From Clostridia bacterium (GTDB lineage Bacteria; Bacillota; Clostridia; Christensenellales; Borkfalkiaceae): DNA of 64,000 bases. The notes under the pieces are model-generated. The model saw nothing but the letters and a program-made list of their open reading frames with translations, did no database searches and was not told the origin of the DNA. The DNA lies in contig JAFTTJ010000001.1 of the NCBI GenBank assembly GCA_017466825.1, forward strand, positions 111,123 through 175,122, written 5' to 3'. Of the stretch, positions 51,309 to 60,611 are shown piece by piece. The position numbers and the translations under genes were made by a program. Positions within the stretch are counted from its first letter, which is position 1. Each line of letters begins with the position of its first letter.

Positions 51309-52151
51309 ATGAGAAGCACGTTTAGACGATTTTTTAATTTTATCGTTCAGTTAATTTTTTGGACACCACTATCACTAATTATTAACGTAATGGCAATTGC
51401 GCCGCTTGCCGTACTGTTTGGTTGGGTAGATTTTCCCGCAATGAACTTAATTTTTATTTGGCCTATTTGTTGGGGTATTGCATTTGCTTTAAACAAATTA
51501 AAAATAAGTCTAAAGGGTAAAAAAGTTGACGATCATTTTGAAACCGAATATGAAGAATACGTCATTTCAGTAACTTCAGATTACGACGTTTCAGTTTCTA
51601 AAAGGACGGGTACTGAATATAGCAGTTCGAACACCTTTTGGGGTTGGGTTGGTATTTTTCTTTCATTTATCGCCTTCCCTATCCAAATCATATCCTTACT
51701 CTTTTCTTTTTTATCTATCTTTATAGGCGTGATTTATTCTACGACTAAAAGATTACCTCACGACGTTTATTTTTCAACTTTTAACGATATTTTACACGGT
51801 ATTTTTGATTTCGTTATCATACCAAGTAACGTAGAAAAACAAAATAAAGGAAGTTTTAAAGGTCTTTTATGGACTTTCGTTTTTATCTTAACAGTTATAG
51901 TCGTTTTGTTTATCGGATACGCTGTCTCTGCATTATTATTTAACGTTTTCGCTATTAACCTACCCGATTTCGTATCTATTATAGCGCTTTTGGGCTTTAT
52001 TGCAGTAGCAATAGGCTTAATCATATCTATTATAAAATATGTCGGCTTGATTTGTTACAGTTATAGCAAAGAAGAAGCGTTGAAATACACTTTTAAAATA
52101 GCAGGAATATCTGCTATTGAAGCGATTTTATTAGTTTTAATAATTTTATAA
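51309..52151 (+). CDS. Polytopic membrane protein paired with the XRE regulator
   Basis: 280 residues from the ATG after AAAGGAGACC (51309). About six to seven hydrophobic helices (near 10-60, 115-160, 195-245, 255-280) and a soluble stretch at 70-110. No family recognised. Regulated, by context, by the divergent XRE protein; the pair resembles the smaller module at 37.2-37.7 kb. Confidence 0.7.
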   Translation: MRSTFRRFFNFIVQLIFWTPLSLIINVMAIAPLAVLFGWVDFPAMNLIFIWPICWGIAFALNKLKISLKGKKVDDHFETEYEEYVISVTSDYDVSVSKRTGTEYSSSNTFWGWVGIFLSFIAFPIQIISLLFSFLSIFIGVIYSTTKRLPHDVYFSTFNDILHGIFDFVIIPSNVEKQNKGSFKGLLWTFVFILTVIVVLFIGYAVSALLFNVFAINLPDFVSIIALLGFIAVAIGLIISIIKYVGLICYSYSKEEALKYTFKIAGISAIEAILLVLIIL

Positions 52152-52155
52152 AAAC

Positions 52156-52186
52156 ACGCGGACGGAAAATTTTCCGTCCGCGGTTT
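52156..52186 (+). terminator. Terminator, copy 2 of a duplicated terminator
   Basis: CGCGGACGGAAAA / TTTTCCGTCCGCG then GTTTT, matching the leuS terminator over about 31 bp. Confidence 0.88.
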
Positions 52187-52216
52187 TCGCTTAATTTAAT
52201 TGTTTTTTACAATAAA

Positions 52217-52243
52217 AAATCCCCGAAATTTTTCGGGGATTTC
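52217..52243 (-). terminator. deo operon terminator
   Basis: Stem AAATCCCCGAAA / TTTCGGGGATTT with TTTTTT on the minus strand. Confidence 0.85.
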
Positions 52244-52246
52244 GTT

Positions 52247-53548
52247 TTATTCTATTCTCTCTAAAACGACGGGGCGTTTTTGTGGGCGGTCGTTAGTAAT
52301 TTCAGTCGATTCTAAAATGATTTTTTCGGCTTTTTCAAAGGTGGTTTTATCGTTACTGTAAAGCATAGCCAACCAGTCGCCTTTTTCTACCAAATCTCCT
52401 TTTTTTGCAATCATAACTATACCTGCGGTATAATCTATTTTATCGCCAACTTTATTTCGCCCTGCCCCTAAGGTAAGCGCAGCCAAACCGTAGCCTTCGG
52501 CGTTTAACGCGGTTACGTAACCGTTTTCAGGGGCTAAAACGTAATGAAAATGCTTAGATTCGGGCATTTTCCACGGGTCGTCGACAACGCTCACGTCTCC
52601 GCCTTGTGCTTTAACCATATCCCTAAACGTCTTTAACGCCTTTCCGCTTGCAAGTGAGTCTTTTGCGAGCGCTTTACACTCGTCTAAACTGCCTTTACCC
52701 GCCAAATAAAGCATTTCAGCCGAAAGGGCTATGCAAAGGTCTTTAAAATCTTGCTCTCCGTCGCCGTGTAAGAGTTTTATCGCTTCTCTTACTTCAAGCG
52801 AATTGCCTATATACTTGCCGAGAGGCTCGTTCATATCGGTTATGAGAGCAACCGTTTTTTTGCCGGCGCGCTTACCTATGCCCACCATAACTTTTGCAAG
52901 CGCCCGACTTTCTTCAAGCGTTTTCATAAACGCGCCACTACCCGTCTTTACGTCTAAGACGATACAATCGTCGTCCGCGGCGAGTTTTTTGCCCATTATG
53001 CTACTTGCGATAAGGGGAATACTATCAACCGTTGCGGTTACGTCGCGAAGGGCGTAAAACTTTTTGTCGGCAGGGGCCAACTCGCTACTTTGCCCGACTA
53101 TACACACGCCCACGCTATTTACTATATCGATAAACTCTTTTTCGGAAAGTTCGGCTCTAAAGCCGGGGATAGACTCTAACTTGTCAACCGTTCCACCCGT
53201 ATGTCCAAGTCCACGACCACTCATTTTTGCAACTTTAACTCCAAGACTTGCAACGATTGGGGCTACGACTAAACTAGTTTTGTCGCCTACGCCACCCGTA
53301 GAATGCTTATCCGCCCTTATGCCGTTTACGGCTGAAAAATCAAGGGTTTTACCCGAATCGCGTATGGCAAGAGTAAAATCGGTAGTTTCTTGCAAGGTCA
53401 TACCCTTAAAGTAAACCGCCATACAAAACGCCGCCGCTTGGTAATCGGGGATTTCGCCACGGGCGTAGCCCGAAACAAAAAAATCAATCTCTTCTTTAGA
53501 AAGGGCGCTTCCGTCCCTTTTCTTTTTTATTATATCATAAACTCTCAT
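52247..53548 (-). CDS. pdp: Pyrimidine-nucleoside phosphorylase
   Basis: Phosphorolysis of uridine/thymidine/deoxyuridine, 433 residues. DKHSTGGVGDKTSLVVAP holds the phosphate loop, KMSGRGLGHTGGTVDKLES the substrate region, and DVKTGSGAFMKT is conserved. Third gene of deoC-deoD-pdp; together they feed nucleosides into deoxyribose-5-phosphate and ribose-phosphate metabolism. Confidence 0.95.
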   Translation of the reverse strand: MRVYDIIKKKRDGSALSKEEIDFFVSGYARGEIPDYQAAAFCMAVYFKGMTLQETTDFTLAIRDSGKTLDFSAVNGIRADKHSTGGVGDKTSLVVAPIVASLGVKVAKMSGRGLGHTGGTVDKLESIPGFRAELSEKEFIDIVNSVGVCIVGQSSELAPADKKFYALRDVTATVDSIPLIASSIMGKKLAADDDCIVLDVKTGSGAFMKTLEESRALAKVMVGIGKRAGKKTVALITDMNEPLGKYIGNSLEVREAIKLLHGDGEQDFKDLCIALSAEMLYLAGKGSLDECKALAKDSLASGKALKTFRDMVKAQGGDVSVVDDPWKMPESKHFHYVLAPENGYVTALNAEGYGLAALTLGAGRNKVGDKIDYTAGIVMIAKKGDLVEKGDWLAMLYSNDKTTFEKAEKIILESTEITNDRPQKRPVVLERIE

Positions 53549-53590
53549 AATTTTACAAAAAACGCCGTTAATCGACTTATTCGTCTACTT

Positions 53591-54298
53591 TTACGCTATA
53601 TTTAAAGCAATCTCCATCATTTTATTGAAGGACTGTTCTCTTTCTTTTGAAGTAGTGTTTTCTTCAGGATAAATAAACGAATCGCTAACGGTAAGCACGG
53701 CAAGGGCTTTTTTGCCAAGCCTTGCGGCAGTTGCGTAAAGGGCTGCGGCTTCCATTTCAACACCTAAAACACCCATTTTAGCCCATTGCATACCAGAGTT
53801 TGCGTCGTCGTAAAAAGTATCCGACGAAAGAATATTGCCAACTTTAAAATTTACGCCTATTTTTTTACACTCGGCTACTGCTTTTTCAACCAAGCCGAAA
53901 TCGGCAATCGGCGCAAAAGTCCCCGGTAGATTGTACTGCGAAATAAAATTACTATTAGTACAAGCGCCCATGGCAACTATTATATCCCTTGCGTGCAAGT
54001 CCTTGTCAAAACTACCGCAAGAACCAACTCTTATTATATTTTCAACGCCGTAAAAAGCGAAGAGTTCGTAAGAATAAATGCCGATTGACGGTTGCCCCAT
54101 ACCCGACGCCATAACGGAAACGCGCTTGCCTTTATAATAGCCCGTAAAACCTTTTACTCCCCTTACGTCGTTGACGAGTTTGCAATCGGTCAAATAATTT
54201 TTAGCGATATACTCGGCGCGCTTGGGATCGCCGGGCATTAAAACGGTGGGTGCGAAATCACCTAATTTTGCTTCAATATGCGGGGTCGGAATTGCCAT
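53591..54298 (-). CDS. deoD: Purine-nucleoside phosphorylase DeoD
   Basis: Hexameric-type PNP, 235 residues. [34 protein letters not shown] and [12 protein letters not shown] are diagnostic, as is the late LTVSDSF with catalytic Asp. Its start overlaps the end of deoC by 26 nt. A near-match of the dispersed 13-mer lies 8 nt after its stop. Confidence 0.96.
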   Translation of the reverse strand: MAIPTPHIEAKLGDFAPTVLMPGDPKRAEYIAKNYLTDCKLVNDVRGVKGFTGYYKGKRVSVMASGMGQPSIGIYSYELFAFYGVENIIRVGSCGSFDKDLHARDIIVAMGACTNSNFISQYNLPGTFAPIADFGLVEKAVAECKKIGVNFKVGNILSSDTFYDDANSGMQWAKMGVLGVEMEAAALYATAARLGKKALAVLTVSDSFIYPEENTTSKEREQSFNKMMEIALNIA

Positions 54299-54953
54299 CG
54301 TAATCTTTCTCCTTTACTGCTTTTACTACTTTGCTCGTGCCGAGCCTATCAGCGCCGAGGTCAATAAATTTTTTTGCGTCGTCAAGGGTTTTTATTCCCC
54401 CTGCAGCCTTAATTTTTACGCCGCTACCAACGTGGGTTTTAAATAGCGAAATATCTTCAAAAGTCGCGCCATAGGTCGAAAAACCCGTAGAAGTCTTTAT
54501 AAAATCCGCCTTTGCGTCGGTAACTATTTTACACAGTTTAACCTTTTCGTCACGGGTTAGTTGACAGGTTTCGATTATCACCTTTAACACATGATTTGCG
54601 CAGGCTTTTTTGACGGCTTTTATCTCCTTTTCAACCTTGTCGAAAAAACCGTTTTTTACCCATCCGAGATTGATTACCATATCAATCTCGTCCGCGCCCT
54701 TTGAAATTGCGTCCTGCGCTTCAAAAACCTTGGTTTCGGTCGTATTGTACCCGTTTGGAAATCCTATTACGGTACAAATTTTAAGCCTATCGCCAACGTA
54801 GTTTTTTGCAAATTCTACGTAAGAAGGGGGGATGCACGCCGACGCAACCGAATACTTTATTCCGTCGTCTAAAATAGTCTTTATCTCTTCTTGGGTAGCC
54901 GTGGTTGAAAGCAAGGTGTGGTCGCATTTTGAAAGTATTTCTTTTATTTCCAT
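54273..54953 (-). CDS. deoC: Deoxyribose-phosphate aldolase
   Basis: Cleaves deoxyribose-5-phosphate to acetaldehyde and glyceraldehyde-3-phosphate, 226 residues. [12 protein letters not shown] (catalytic Asp), [10 protein letters not shown] (Lys) and [11 protein letters not shown] (Schiff-base Lys) are intact, unlike the DeoC-like protein at 21817. First gene of the deo operon; no DeoR-type regulator nearby. Confidence 0.96.
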   Translation of the reverse strand: MEIKEILSKCDHTLLSTTATQEEIKTILDDGIKYSVASACIPPSYVEFAKNYVGDRLKICTVIGFPNGYNTTETKVFEAQDAISKGADEIDMVINLGWVKNGFFDKVEKEIKAVKKACANHVLKVIIETCQLTRDEKVKLCKIVTDAKADFIKTSTGFSTYGATFEDISLFKTHVGSGVKIKAAGGIKTLDDAKKFIDLGADRLGTSKVVKAVKEKDYDGNSDPAY

Positions 54954-55064
54954 AACTGCTCTTCCTTTCTAGTTTTTATACTATTATTTTAGCACAACGG
55001 CGCTCGTTTTACAACAGTTTTTAAAAATTTAAAATTAAAGAAAACGGTAAACCCGCTCGCCGTA

Positions 55065-55094
55065 TAAAAAAAGCCGTAGGCAAATGCCCACGGC
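55065..55094 (-). terminator. Terminator of the CofE-like gene
   Basis: Stem GCCGTGGGCA / TGCCTACGGC followed by TTTTTTT on the minus strand. Confidence 0.88.
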
Positions 55095-55100
55095 TTAAAA

Positions 55101-56273
55101 TTACATTGAGAAGTTTTTGAAATAGTTTTGAATTAAAATGATGGGCGTGCCCTTGTCGCCACTACCGCTGGTAAGGTCGGAAAGACTTGCCAAAAGGTCG
55201 GTGAGTTGACGGGGCGTAGTTCCTTGGCTTTTAATGTTGTTTACAAGGTCGTCTTCTTTATTGCGAATCATCTCCTTCATGGCTTCAATCGCTTCTTCAC
55301 CCGAAAGACCTGCTAAATCGTTGTCGGCAAGGTATTTGAGTTTGATTTCGTTAGGTTTACCAGAAAGACCTGCAGTAAACGCAGGGGCTGCAACGGGGTC
55401 TGCAAGTTCCCAAATACCGCAAACGGGGTCTTTAAACGCGCCGTCGCCGTAAACCATACATTCGATAGTCTTGCCCGTACGAGCCTTAAATTCGGTTTGA
55501 AGGTCGTCAACGAACTTTTGCGCGTCCCTTGGGAAGAGTTTTACGCTATTTTCGGTTGCAAGGTTGCTACCCAACACGCCGAATCTTTCGTTGTAACCGC
55601 TACCGTCGACTGATTTATTTAAAATTTCGTCCAAGGTGATGACCTTTTCGCCACCCGCTTGCTTTATGATTTTTTGAGTGCGGAAACGAGAGTGAATGTC
55701 CGCGCAGATTACGTTTTTGGTATATTTCAAAATTTCGGTGGGGTTGTTGGCGAGTATTACTTGGCAGTTAGCCGTTTTTTCGTAATAGTCGATATAGTCT
55801 ACGCCCGTAAAGGTATGACGAACGTCACCGAATTTTGCGTGGAATTCTTCACCCGTGAAAACGTCGGTATAAGGATTAACTTTAGTTTCCATCAACTTTT
55901 CGGGGGTAACGAAACTGTTACCTACTTCGTCGGATGGATAAGAAAGTTGAACTATGAGTTTTTTAACGCCTTTTGCTATGCCCTTTAAAACCATTGAGAA
56001 ACGGTTTCTGGACAAAATGGGGAACACGAGACCTACCGTTTCGTCCCCAAACTTAGATTTGACGTCGGATGCGATTTGTTCTACCGTAGCATAGTTACCT
56101 TGAGACCTTGCGAGTACGGCTTCAGTAACGGCAACGACGTCTTTATCCTGAAGGGGGAATCCACCTTGAGTTGACGCGTTGATTACGCAATCGGCAGTAA
56201 TTTTAACAAGGTCGTCGCCTTGGCGAATAATGGGCGCTCTCACACCGCGTGATATAGTTCCTTGATAATCCAT
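55101..56273 (-). CDS. Coenzyme F420:L-glutamate ligase-like (CofE-family) protein
   Basis: 390 residues, about 140 longer than archaeal CofE. The N-terminal half has RGVRAPIIRQGDDLVKI, DKDVVAVTEAVLARSQG and LSRNRFSMVLKGIA, the CofE fold pattern seen in many Firmicutes that do not make F420. The rest includes VYGDGAFKDPVCGIWELADP. Probably an amide ligase adding glutamate to an unidentified acceptor (inference). Monocistronic, AAGGAGAA site. Confidence 0.72.
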   Translation of the reverse strand: MDYQGTISRGVRAPIIRQGDDLVKITADCVINASTQGGFPLQDKDVVAVTEAVLARSQGNYATVEQIASDVKSKFGDETVGLVFPILSRNRFSMVLKGIAKGVKKLIVQLSYPSDEVGNSFVTPEKLMETKVNPYTDVFTGEEFHAKFGDVRHTFTGVDYIDYYEKTANCQVILANNPTEILKYTKNVICADIHSRFRTQKIIKQAGGEKVITLDEILNKSVDGSGYNERFGVLGSNLATENSVKLFPRDAQKFVDDLQTEFKARTGKTIECMVYGDGAFKDPVCGIWELADPVAAPAFTAGLSGKPNEIKLKYLADNDLAGLSGEEAIEAMKEMIRNKEDDLVNNIKSQGTTPRQLTDLLASLSDLTSGSGDKGTPIILIQNYFKNFSM

Positions 56274-56583
56274 GAGAATTTCTCCTTAATTTTTTCCAAC
56301 CATAATATTTTATTGCATTTTAGCAAATTTGTCAATTATTTACGAAGAGTTTTTTCTTATATTAGGTTTAAGTAAAACTTATATCTATAAAAACGTCTTT
56401 TTATAGGGGTATTTCAGCCGATTAAAAGCAAACCTTGGTTTGACGGGAGGAGCAAGCCCTCCCCTACGATATTCTTTAACACATATCCCGAAAATAATTT
56501 TGCTTTGCAAAAGAATTTTTGGGAAAAGGAGCAAACGGCTTTTAGGTCTAGACGGCTACCGATAGTAGCCGTTTGACTTTTAG

Positions 56584-56912
56584 CCGATTTGCGACGCGCT
56601 CGCAAGGGGTTGACGGATGGGATAGACCTTGTTGGTCATCCCAGTCGGCAAGCACTTGCAGTAAACGACGCGGGACGAAGTAGATAAGACTTTAAAGTCG
56701 TTTAAAGGCTTAGATGCGAGTTAGCCAAGGCTCGTGAGCCTGAAAAGACTTGGTAGACCTTGTTGGTTACTCTTTTCGAGTTGATTTAAAGGCTTAGATG
56801 CGAGTACCGCTAGGCTCGCAAGGGGTTGACGGATGGGATAGACCTTGTCGGTCATCCCAGTCGGCAAGCACTTGCAGTAAACGACGCGGTACGAAGTATA
56901 TAAGCCTTTAAA
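56584..56912 (+). repeat. Structured-repeat array 2: three units, two damaged
   Basis: E 56584-56697 (5' side eroded), F 56701-56786 (truncated after the P4 loop), G 56787-56912 (complete). In G the covarying helices read P2 TACCGC (56806-56811) / GCGGTA (56887-56892), P3 GCAAG (56819-56823) / CTTGC (56872-56876), P4 TGGGA (56835-56839) / TCCCA (56856-56860). F is the constant TTAGCC-type unit between two variable ones. The 736-nt gap 56274-57009 otherwise holds a hairpin around ACGGCTACCGATAGTAGCCGT (56550-56571) and no gene. Confidence 0.82.
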
Positions 56913-57009
56913 AAGCGAAGAGCCCGAGCTTTCGCCCGAGCCCTTCACCAAAAATTGAGGGATAGGATAGGTTTTTTAAGCCGCATCTAATGCGGAAATA
57001 TAGTAGAAA

Positions 57010-58518
57010 TTATTTAGTTTTTCTACTTTCTTTAAGAGCGCTAATTCTATCAGTTACTGACTTTTCAGCAGATGCAATAGCGTCTTCCATAGTTTTTTTA
57101 GCGGATGCAAGAGTATCTTCGAGTTTTTTGATTTGTTCGTTTACTTTTGCAAGGTCTTCTTCAGATAAGTCCGCTTCGATTTTTGCGAGCATATCGTCTG
57201 CTTTTTGGGTTGCGGTCTTTGCGTATTCAGCAAGTTTTGCAGAGTTTACGTCGCCGTTTTTAACGTCTTGCAATATAGTTTCAACGATTCCTTCTACGTC
57301 GCTAATAAAGTCGTTAAGTCCTTCTATGTTTGATGAAATCATTGCGGTAGTTGCTTTTACGGTATCGATAACGGTTTTAACCGTGTCGGCAATTTGTTCG
57401 ATTTGGGGTTCGTATTTTGCAAGTTCTTCTTTTACAGCGGTTAAAACTTCGCTATCAACCGTCTTTAAAACGCTCTTTAATTCGGTTTCGATTGCGGTAA
57501 GGTCAACGCCTTCAGGCGCGTTTTTAAACATTACGTCAGCGTACGCTTCGATAGAATTTAAAGTGATGTTGCCGTCGCTATCTTTAAGTTTATCAACTTG
57601 GCTAGCGTCTAAATCCAAAGCGGTTAAAACTGAAGTTACGGTTGCTTCGTCAATGGGGTAAGAAGATGCTTTTTCAGCGTAAACCATAAGTCTTGAAATG
57701 CCTTCAAAGCCCCTTGCCATGGTCTTATAAGTTTGGTAAGCGTGTCCGTACCAGAAAGTAGTCAAATACGAAGTCATTTTGGGCAAATAGAACGCCGAGT
57801 ACGCTCCGTCGAGAATAGATCCTGCAACTTGGTCGTAAACTAAAAGCGCTTCGGCTTTAAGTTTATTGTAAGTATCGGTTGCAAACGCTTCAACTTGAGT
57901 GTGAACGAAAGAAATCTTTTCGATTAACGCGCTGTCGTCTAAGGTTACAGCGACGTCTAAACTAACTTCGCCAGTTTCGCTTGCAGAGAGCGCAAGTTTA
58001 AATTTTTCAACCGAAAGTCCTTGTATAAGTTGATTATCGGGGTTTTGAGCCTTGTATTCTTCAAGTTTTCTAAGTACCGAGAAAACTGCTTCAGAGTCTA
58101 CCGAAACGGTAAGACCAAGATTTTTTGCAGTTGCGGTAATCTTGTTTGAAAGGCTATTTTGAAGGGCTTCCGCCTTGCCTTGAATAGTCGAAGTTACGCT
58201 AGTTGCAACAGCCTTGTTATCTTCGGTAAGATAACCGAGTTCTACAGCTAAGTCGGTAATTTTACCAACGACTTCGTCTAAAGACTTGCCGACTAAATCG
58301 GTTTCGTCAAATAAAAGGACTTTACCGTCTTCATTGACGCCGTAAACGCTAATAACCTTATCGTTTGCATCTACGGTGAGTTCAATTTCGGGGTTGATGT
58401 CCAAACTAACGAAGGTTGCTGCCTGGGGGTCGCCTTCAGGTTCGCCACAACTTACCATAGGCATAGCCATGACTACTGCTAAAATTAAGCAAAGTATTAA
58501 ATTGATGATTTTTTTCAT
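57010..58518 (-). CDS. Lipoprotein with an RsgI-like domain and a coiled-coil body
   Basis: 502 residues. A lipoprotein signal ends at MVSC24. Residues ~36-105 match the RsgI extracytoplasmic domain (FVSLDINPEIELTVDANDK, ISVYGVNEDGKVLL, ELGYL) including the Asn42-Pro43 pair at the known RsgI self-cleavage position. The rest is long alpha-helical, with strong coiled coil near residues 395-500. Strong AAGGAGAC site. Third gene after an ECF sigma and a second RsgI-like protein, and carries its own upstream TTGCAACAAAAC motif. Likely an extracytoplasmic member of the signalling system. Confidence 0.72.
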   Translation of the reverse strand: MKKIINLILCLILAVVMAMPMVSCGEPEGDPQAATFVSLDINPEIELTVDANDKVISVYGVNEDGKVLLFDETDLVGKSLDEVVGKITDLAVELGYLTEDNKAVATSVTSTIQGKAEALQNSLSNKITATAKNLGLTVSVDSEAVFSVLRKLEEYKAQNPDNQLIQGLSVEKFKLALSASETGEVSLDVAVTLDDSALIEKISFVHTQVEAFATDTYNKLKAEALLVYDQVAGSILDGAYSAFYLPKMTSYLTTFWYGHAYQTYKTMARGFEGISRLMVYAEKASSYPIDEATVTSVLTALDLDASQVDKLKDSDGNITLNSIEAYADVMFKNAPEGVDLTAIETELKSVLKTVDSEVLTAVKEELAKYEPQIEQIADTVKTVIDTVKATTAMISSNIEGLNDFISDVEGIVETILQDVKNGDVNSAKLAEYAKTATQKADDMLAKIEADLSEEDLAKVNEQIKKLEDTLASAKKTMEDAIASAEKSVTDRISALKESRKTK

Positions 58519-58566
58519 AACAGTTGTCTCCTTGACTAACTTATTTCACTTATTAAACTTTTTATA

Positions 58567-58584
58567 CTTGCGTTTTGTTGCAAG
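58567..58584 (-). promoter_or_regulatory. TTGCAACAAAAC motif upstream of the RsgI-domain lipoprotein
   Basis: Minus strand TTGCAACAAAACGCAAG, with the AAC core typical of ECF-sigma -35 elements. The same 12-mer lies upstream of the sigma gene (60554-60567). It also forms a small inverted repeat (CTTGC/GCAAG). Confidence 0.5.
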
Positions 58585-58633
58585 GTTTAAAAAATTTTTT
58601 TTATTTTTAGGCTCTATCACAGCGTGGAACTGA

Positions 58634-60022
58634 TTAAATAGACGTGGTAGAGCTATTTTTTAAACTAGCCCAATAATTTTCGAGCGAGCCGAACTCGTCG
58701 ATTACGTTTGTTAAAAAGGCTTGATAATCGCCGTCGGAAATAGTTTCCCTTTGGGTTTCGTAACTAAGTTGATTATCCTTTTCGCAAAGGGTATACATTT
58801 TAGATAAATAGTTTGCGTTTTTAGTAGAAAACTCTTCTTTAGTAGTCGGAAGAGAGTCGAAATCTTCTTCAAACTCTAAATTAACGCCGTTTTCTTGAAG
58901 CAACGCCTTTATAAAAGGCAAACCGTTTATATAGTCTTCTTCACTAGAAGAGTTTATTATAGACGATATCAACTGCTTGTCAACTACCGAATAAAGCAAA
59001 TGGTTTGCGGTAAGCGAAAGAGAATCTAATTCAACGCCGTAAGCCGATTTAAACTCCTGCACCTTTTGTCCCATTTGCTCCATAATAAGGCTTAATTCGT
59101 CCGAAAATTCCCTATCGAGCGACTGCAACGCCCAATAATCTACACCGCCGACGAAAAATAGCGGATTGTCTTGATGGGCTTTAATGCTTTCGTTAAGGTC
59201 GTAAATCTCTTCAAGTTTTTCACCCGAAGCAAGACCGCGTTTTAGTTTTTCAATAATATAATCTTGCATGTCGCCTAAAATTACGTTTTGCTTATAGGAC
59301 GACTGAATTTCTTCAATAGTTTTGCCAATCGCTTCCCTTTCGGTGAAAAGGTTTGGCAAAGTATTTAAAGCACCGACTACATCGTCAAACGACTGTAAAA
59401 AACCTAAATTCAATCTGTTTGAAATCTCTTCTACCGTCGTCTTTGCCGTCAGAACAAGGGAAAAAACGCCTTTTTCTTTAAAATAACTTTCTATCTTGTC
59501 GACGACGGGCGAAAGGTCTATTTCGTCACCGCTATGCGTGATTTTAACCGCTCCGCTCTCGTCTAATTTTAAATAGCCGAGTTTTGCGCAAATATCTATA
59601 AAAGTCTTTGCGGACTCTTCAAAAGGTACACCGACTAAAGAGTTTAAGCGGTCGCTATCGGCAATAACTACGTCGGCGTCGCTATTTAAAGCCGTTACGG
59701 ATACAACTACCCCGTCTTCGTCAACGGTGAACATAACTTCCGGATTGACTTCTAAGACGGCGAAATACGAATTTTGAGTCGTTGGCGGAGGGTTTTGGGG
59801 GTTGCCGCTCATTAAATTAAGGGTTATTATTAAGGTGAGAACTATGGCGACTGCCCCGCTTACGCAAACCGTAAACCACTTCCAAGAAAATTTGAATTTA
59901 CGCTTTGGCGGTGCGTCTTGCTCGACTTCCCCCACCAAAATCGGCGCATCTAAAACGTCTTGGCTTAATTTTGGTACTGCCATATCAAGTTCTTTTAGCC
60001 ATTTTTCTTTGAACTCTTTCAT
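58634..60022 (-). CDS. RsgI-like transmembrane anti-sigma factor
   Basis: 462 residues: ~48-residue cytoplasmic N-terminus, one membrane helix (about 50-72), then an RsgI-like domain (FAVLEVNPEVMFTVDEDG, with Asn93-Pro94, VSVTALNSDADVVI, KLGYL) and a ~300-residue helical extracytoplasmic region of unknown fold. Overlaps the sigma gene by 4 nt, the standard sigma/anti-sigma arrangement. The cytoplasmic part lacks a clear zinc-binding ASD motif. Confidence 0.75.
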   Translation of the reverse strand: MKEFKEKWLKELDMAVPKLSQDVLDAPILVGEVEQDAPPKRKFKFSWKWFTVCVSGAVAIVLTLIITLNLMSGNPQNPPPTTQNSYFAVLEVNPEVMFTVDEDGVVVSVTALNSDADVVIADSDRLNSLVGVPFEESAKTFIDICAKLGYLKLDESGAVKITHSGDEIDLSPVVDKIESYFKEKGVFSLVLTAKTTVEEISNRLNLGFLQSFDDVVGALNTLPNLFTEREAIGKTIEEIQSSYKQNVILGDMQDYIIEKLKRGLASGEKLEEIYDLNESIKAHQDNPLFFVGGVDYWALQSLDREFSDELSLIMEQMGQKVQEFKSAYGVELDSLSLTANHLLYSVVDKQLISSIINSSSEEDYINGLPFIKALLQENGVNLEFEEDFDSLPTTKEEFSTKNANYLSKMYTLCEKDNQLSYETQRETISDGDYQAFLTNVIDEFGSLENYWASLKNSSTTSI

Positions 60023-60522
60023 ACGTTCTCCTTTAATGCGTCGCGCATTTTTTCTAGCGCCCTTTTATACTTTGAAGTAACCGTTCCCGTAGGGCATTCG
60101 AGAAGGGTTGCTATTTCGCGGTGTTTATAACCCCACAAAACGTGCAATACTATTATACGCTGTTCTTCTTCAGTTAAAACGCGTTGCATTGCGTCGGTTA
60201 TTTCGGTTTTTGCAAAACCGTCCGACGGCGACTTTTCCACGTCTTCCACGCGGGAATTTTGCTTAATTTGAGTCAAGGCTTGGTTTTTTGCTATTTGAAA
60301 AATCCACGCCCTGCCGTTTGTTCCAGCCCTGTAAGACGAAATATTCATTTTAATTTTTAAGTACACAGTTTGCAAAGCGTCTTCCGTATCGTGCGCGTTT
60401 TTCAAATAAGAATAGATAAACGCATACACGCCTTTGGAAGTTTTTAAATATAATTCTTCAAACGCCGAATTATCCCCCTTTGCTACTTTACAAAGGAGTT
60501 GATCCGTTTCAAACCCATCCAT
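60019..60522 (-). CDS. ECF-type RNA polymerase sigma factor
   Basis: 167 residues. Region 2 (YAFIYSYLKNAHDTEDALQTVYLKI, GRAWIFQIAKN) and region 4 (LTEEEQRIIVLHVLWGYKHREIATLLECPTGTVTSKYKRAL) are complete, with the short linker of group IV sigmas. AGGAGGCTGAA precedes the ATG. Paired with RsgI-like rather than the usual ASD-type anti-sigma. Probably autoregulated through the motif at 60554. Confidence 0.88.
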   Translation of the reverse strand: MDGFETDQLLCKVAKGDNSAFEELYLKTSKGVYAFIYSYLKNAHDTEDALQTVYLKIKMNISSYRAGTNGRAWIFQIAKNQALTQIKQNSRVEDVEKSPSDGFAKTEITDAMQRVLTEEEQRIIVLHVLWGYKHREIATLLECPTGTVTSKYKRALEKMRDALKENV

Positions 60523-60553
60523 TTCAGCCTCCGTATATTAAATAATCGTAAGA

Positions 60554-60567
60554 TTGGTTTTGTTGCA
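60554..60567 (-). promoter_or_regulatory. TTGCAACAAAAC motif upstream of the ECF sigma gene
   Basis: Minus strand TTGCAACAAAACCAA, about 35-50 nt upstream of the sigma start codon, identical over 12 nt to the motif at 58567. Candidate autoregulatory -35. Confidence 0.5.
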
Positions 60568-60611
60568 AAAAATTCTATTTATTTTTTAATTTCGCAAAAT
60601 AAGCGAAAACT

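Noticed and set aside
56584-56912. Integron attC sites
   Set aside because: The imperfect palindromes resemble attC folding, but the conserved core (RYYYAAC/GTTRRRY) is not constant, no integrase or cassette ORFs are present, and the helices are too many.
56917-56946. Terminator-like GC-rich stretch after array 2
   Set aside because: It is a direct repeat of GCCCGAGC rather than an inverted repeat, so no good stem forms.
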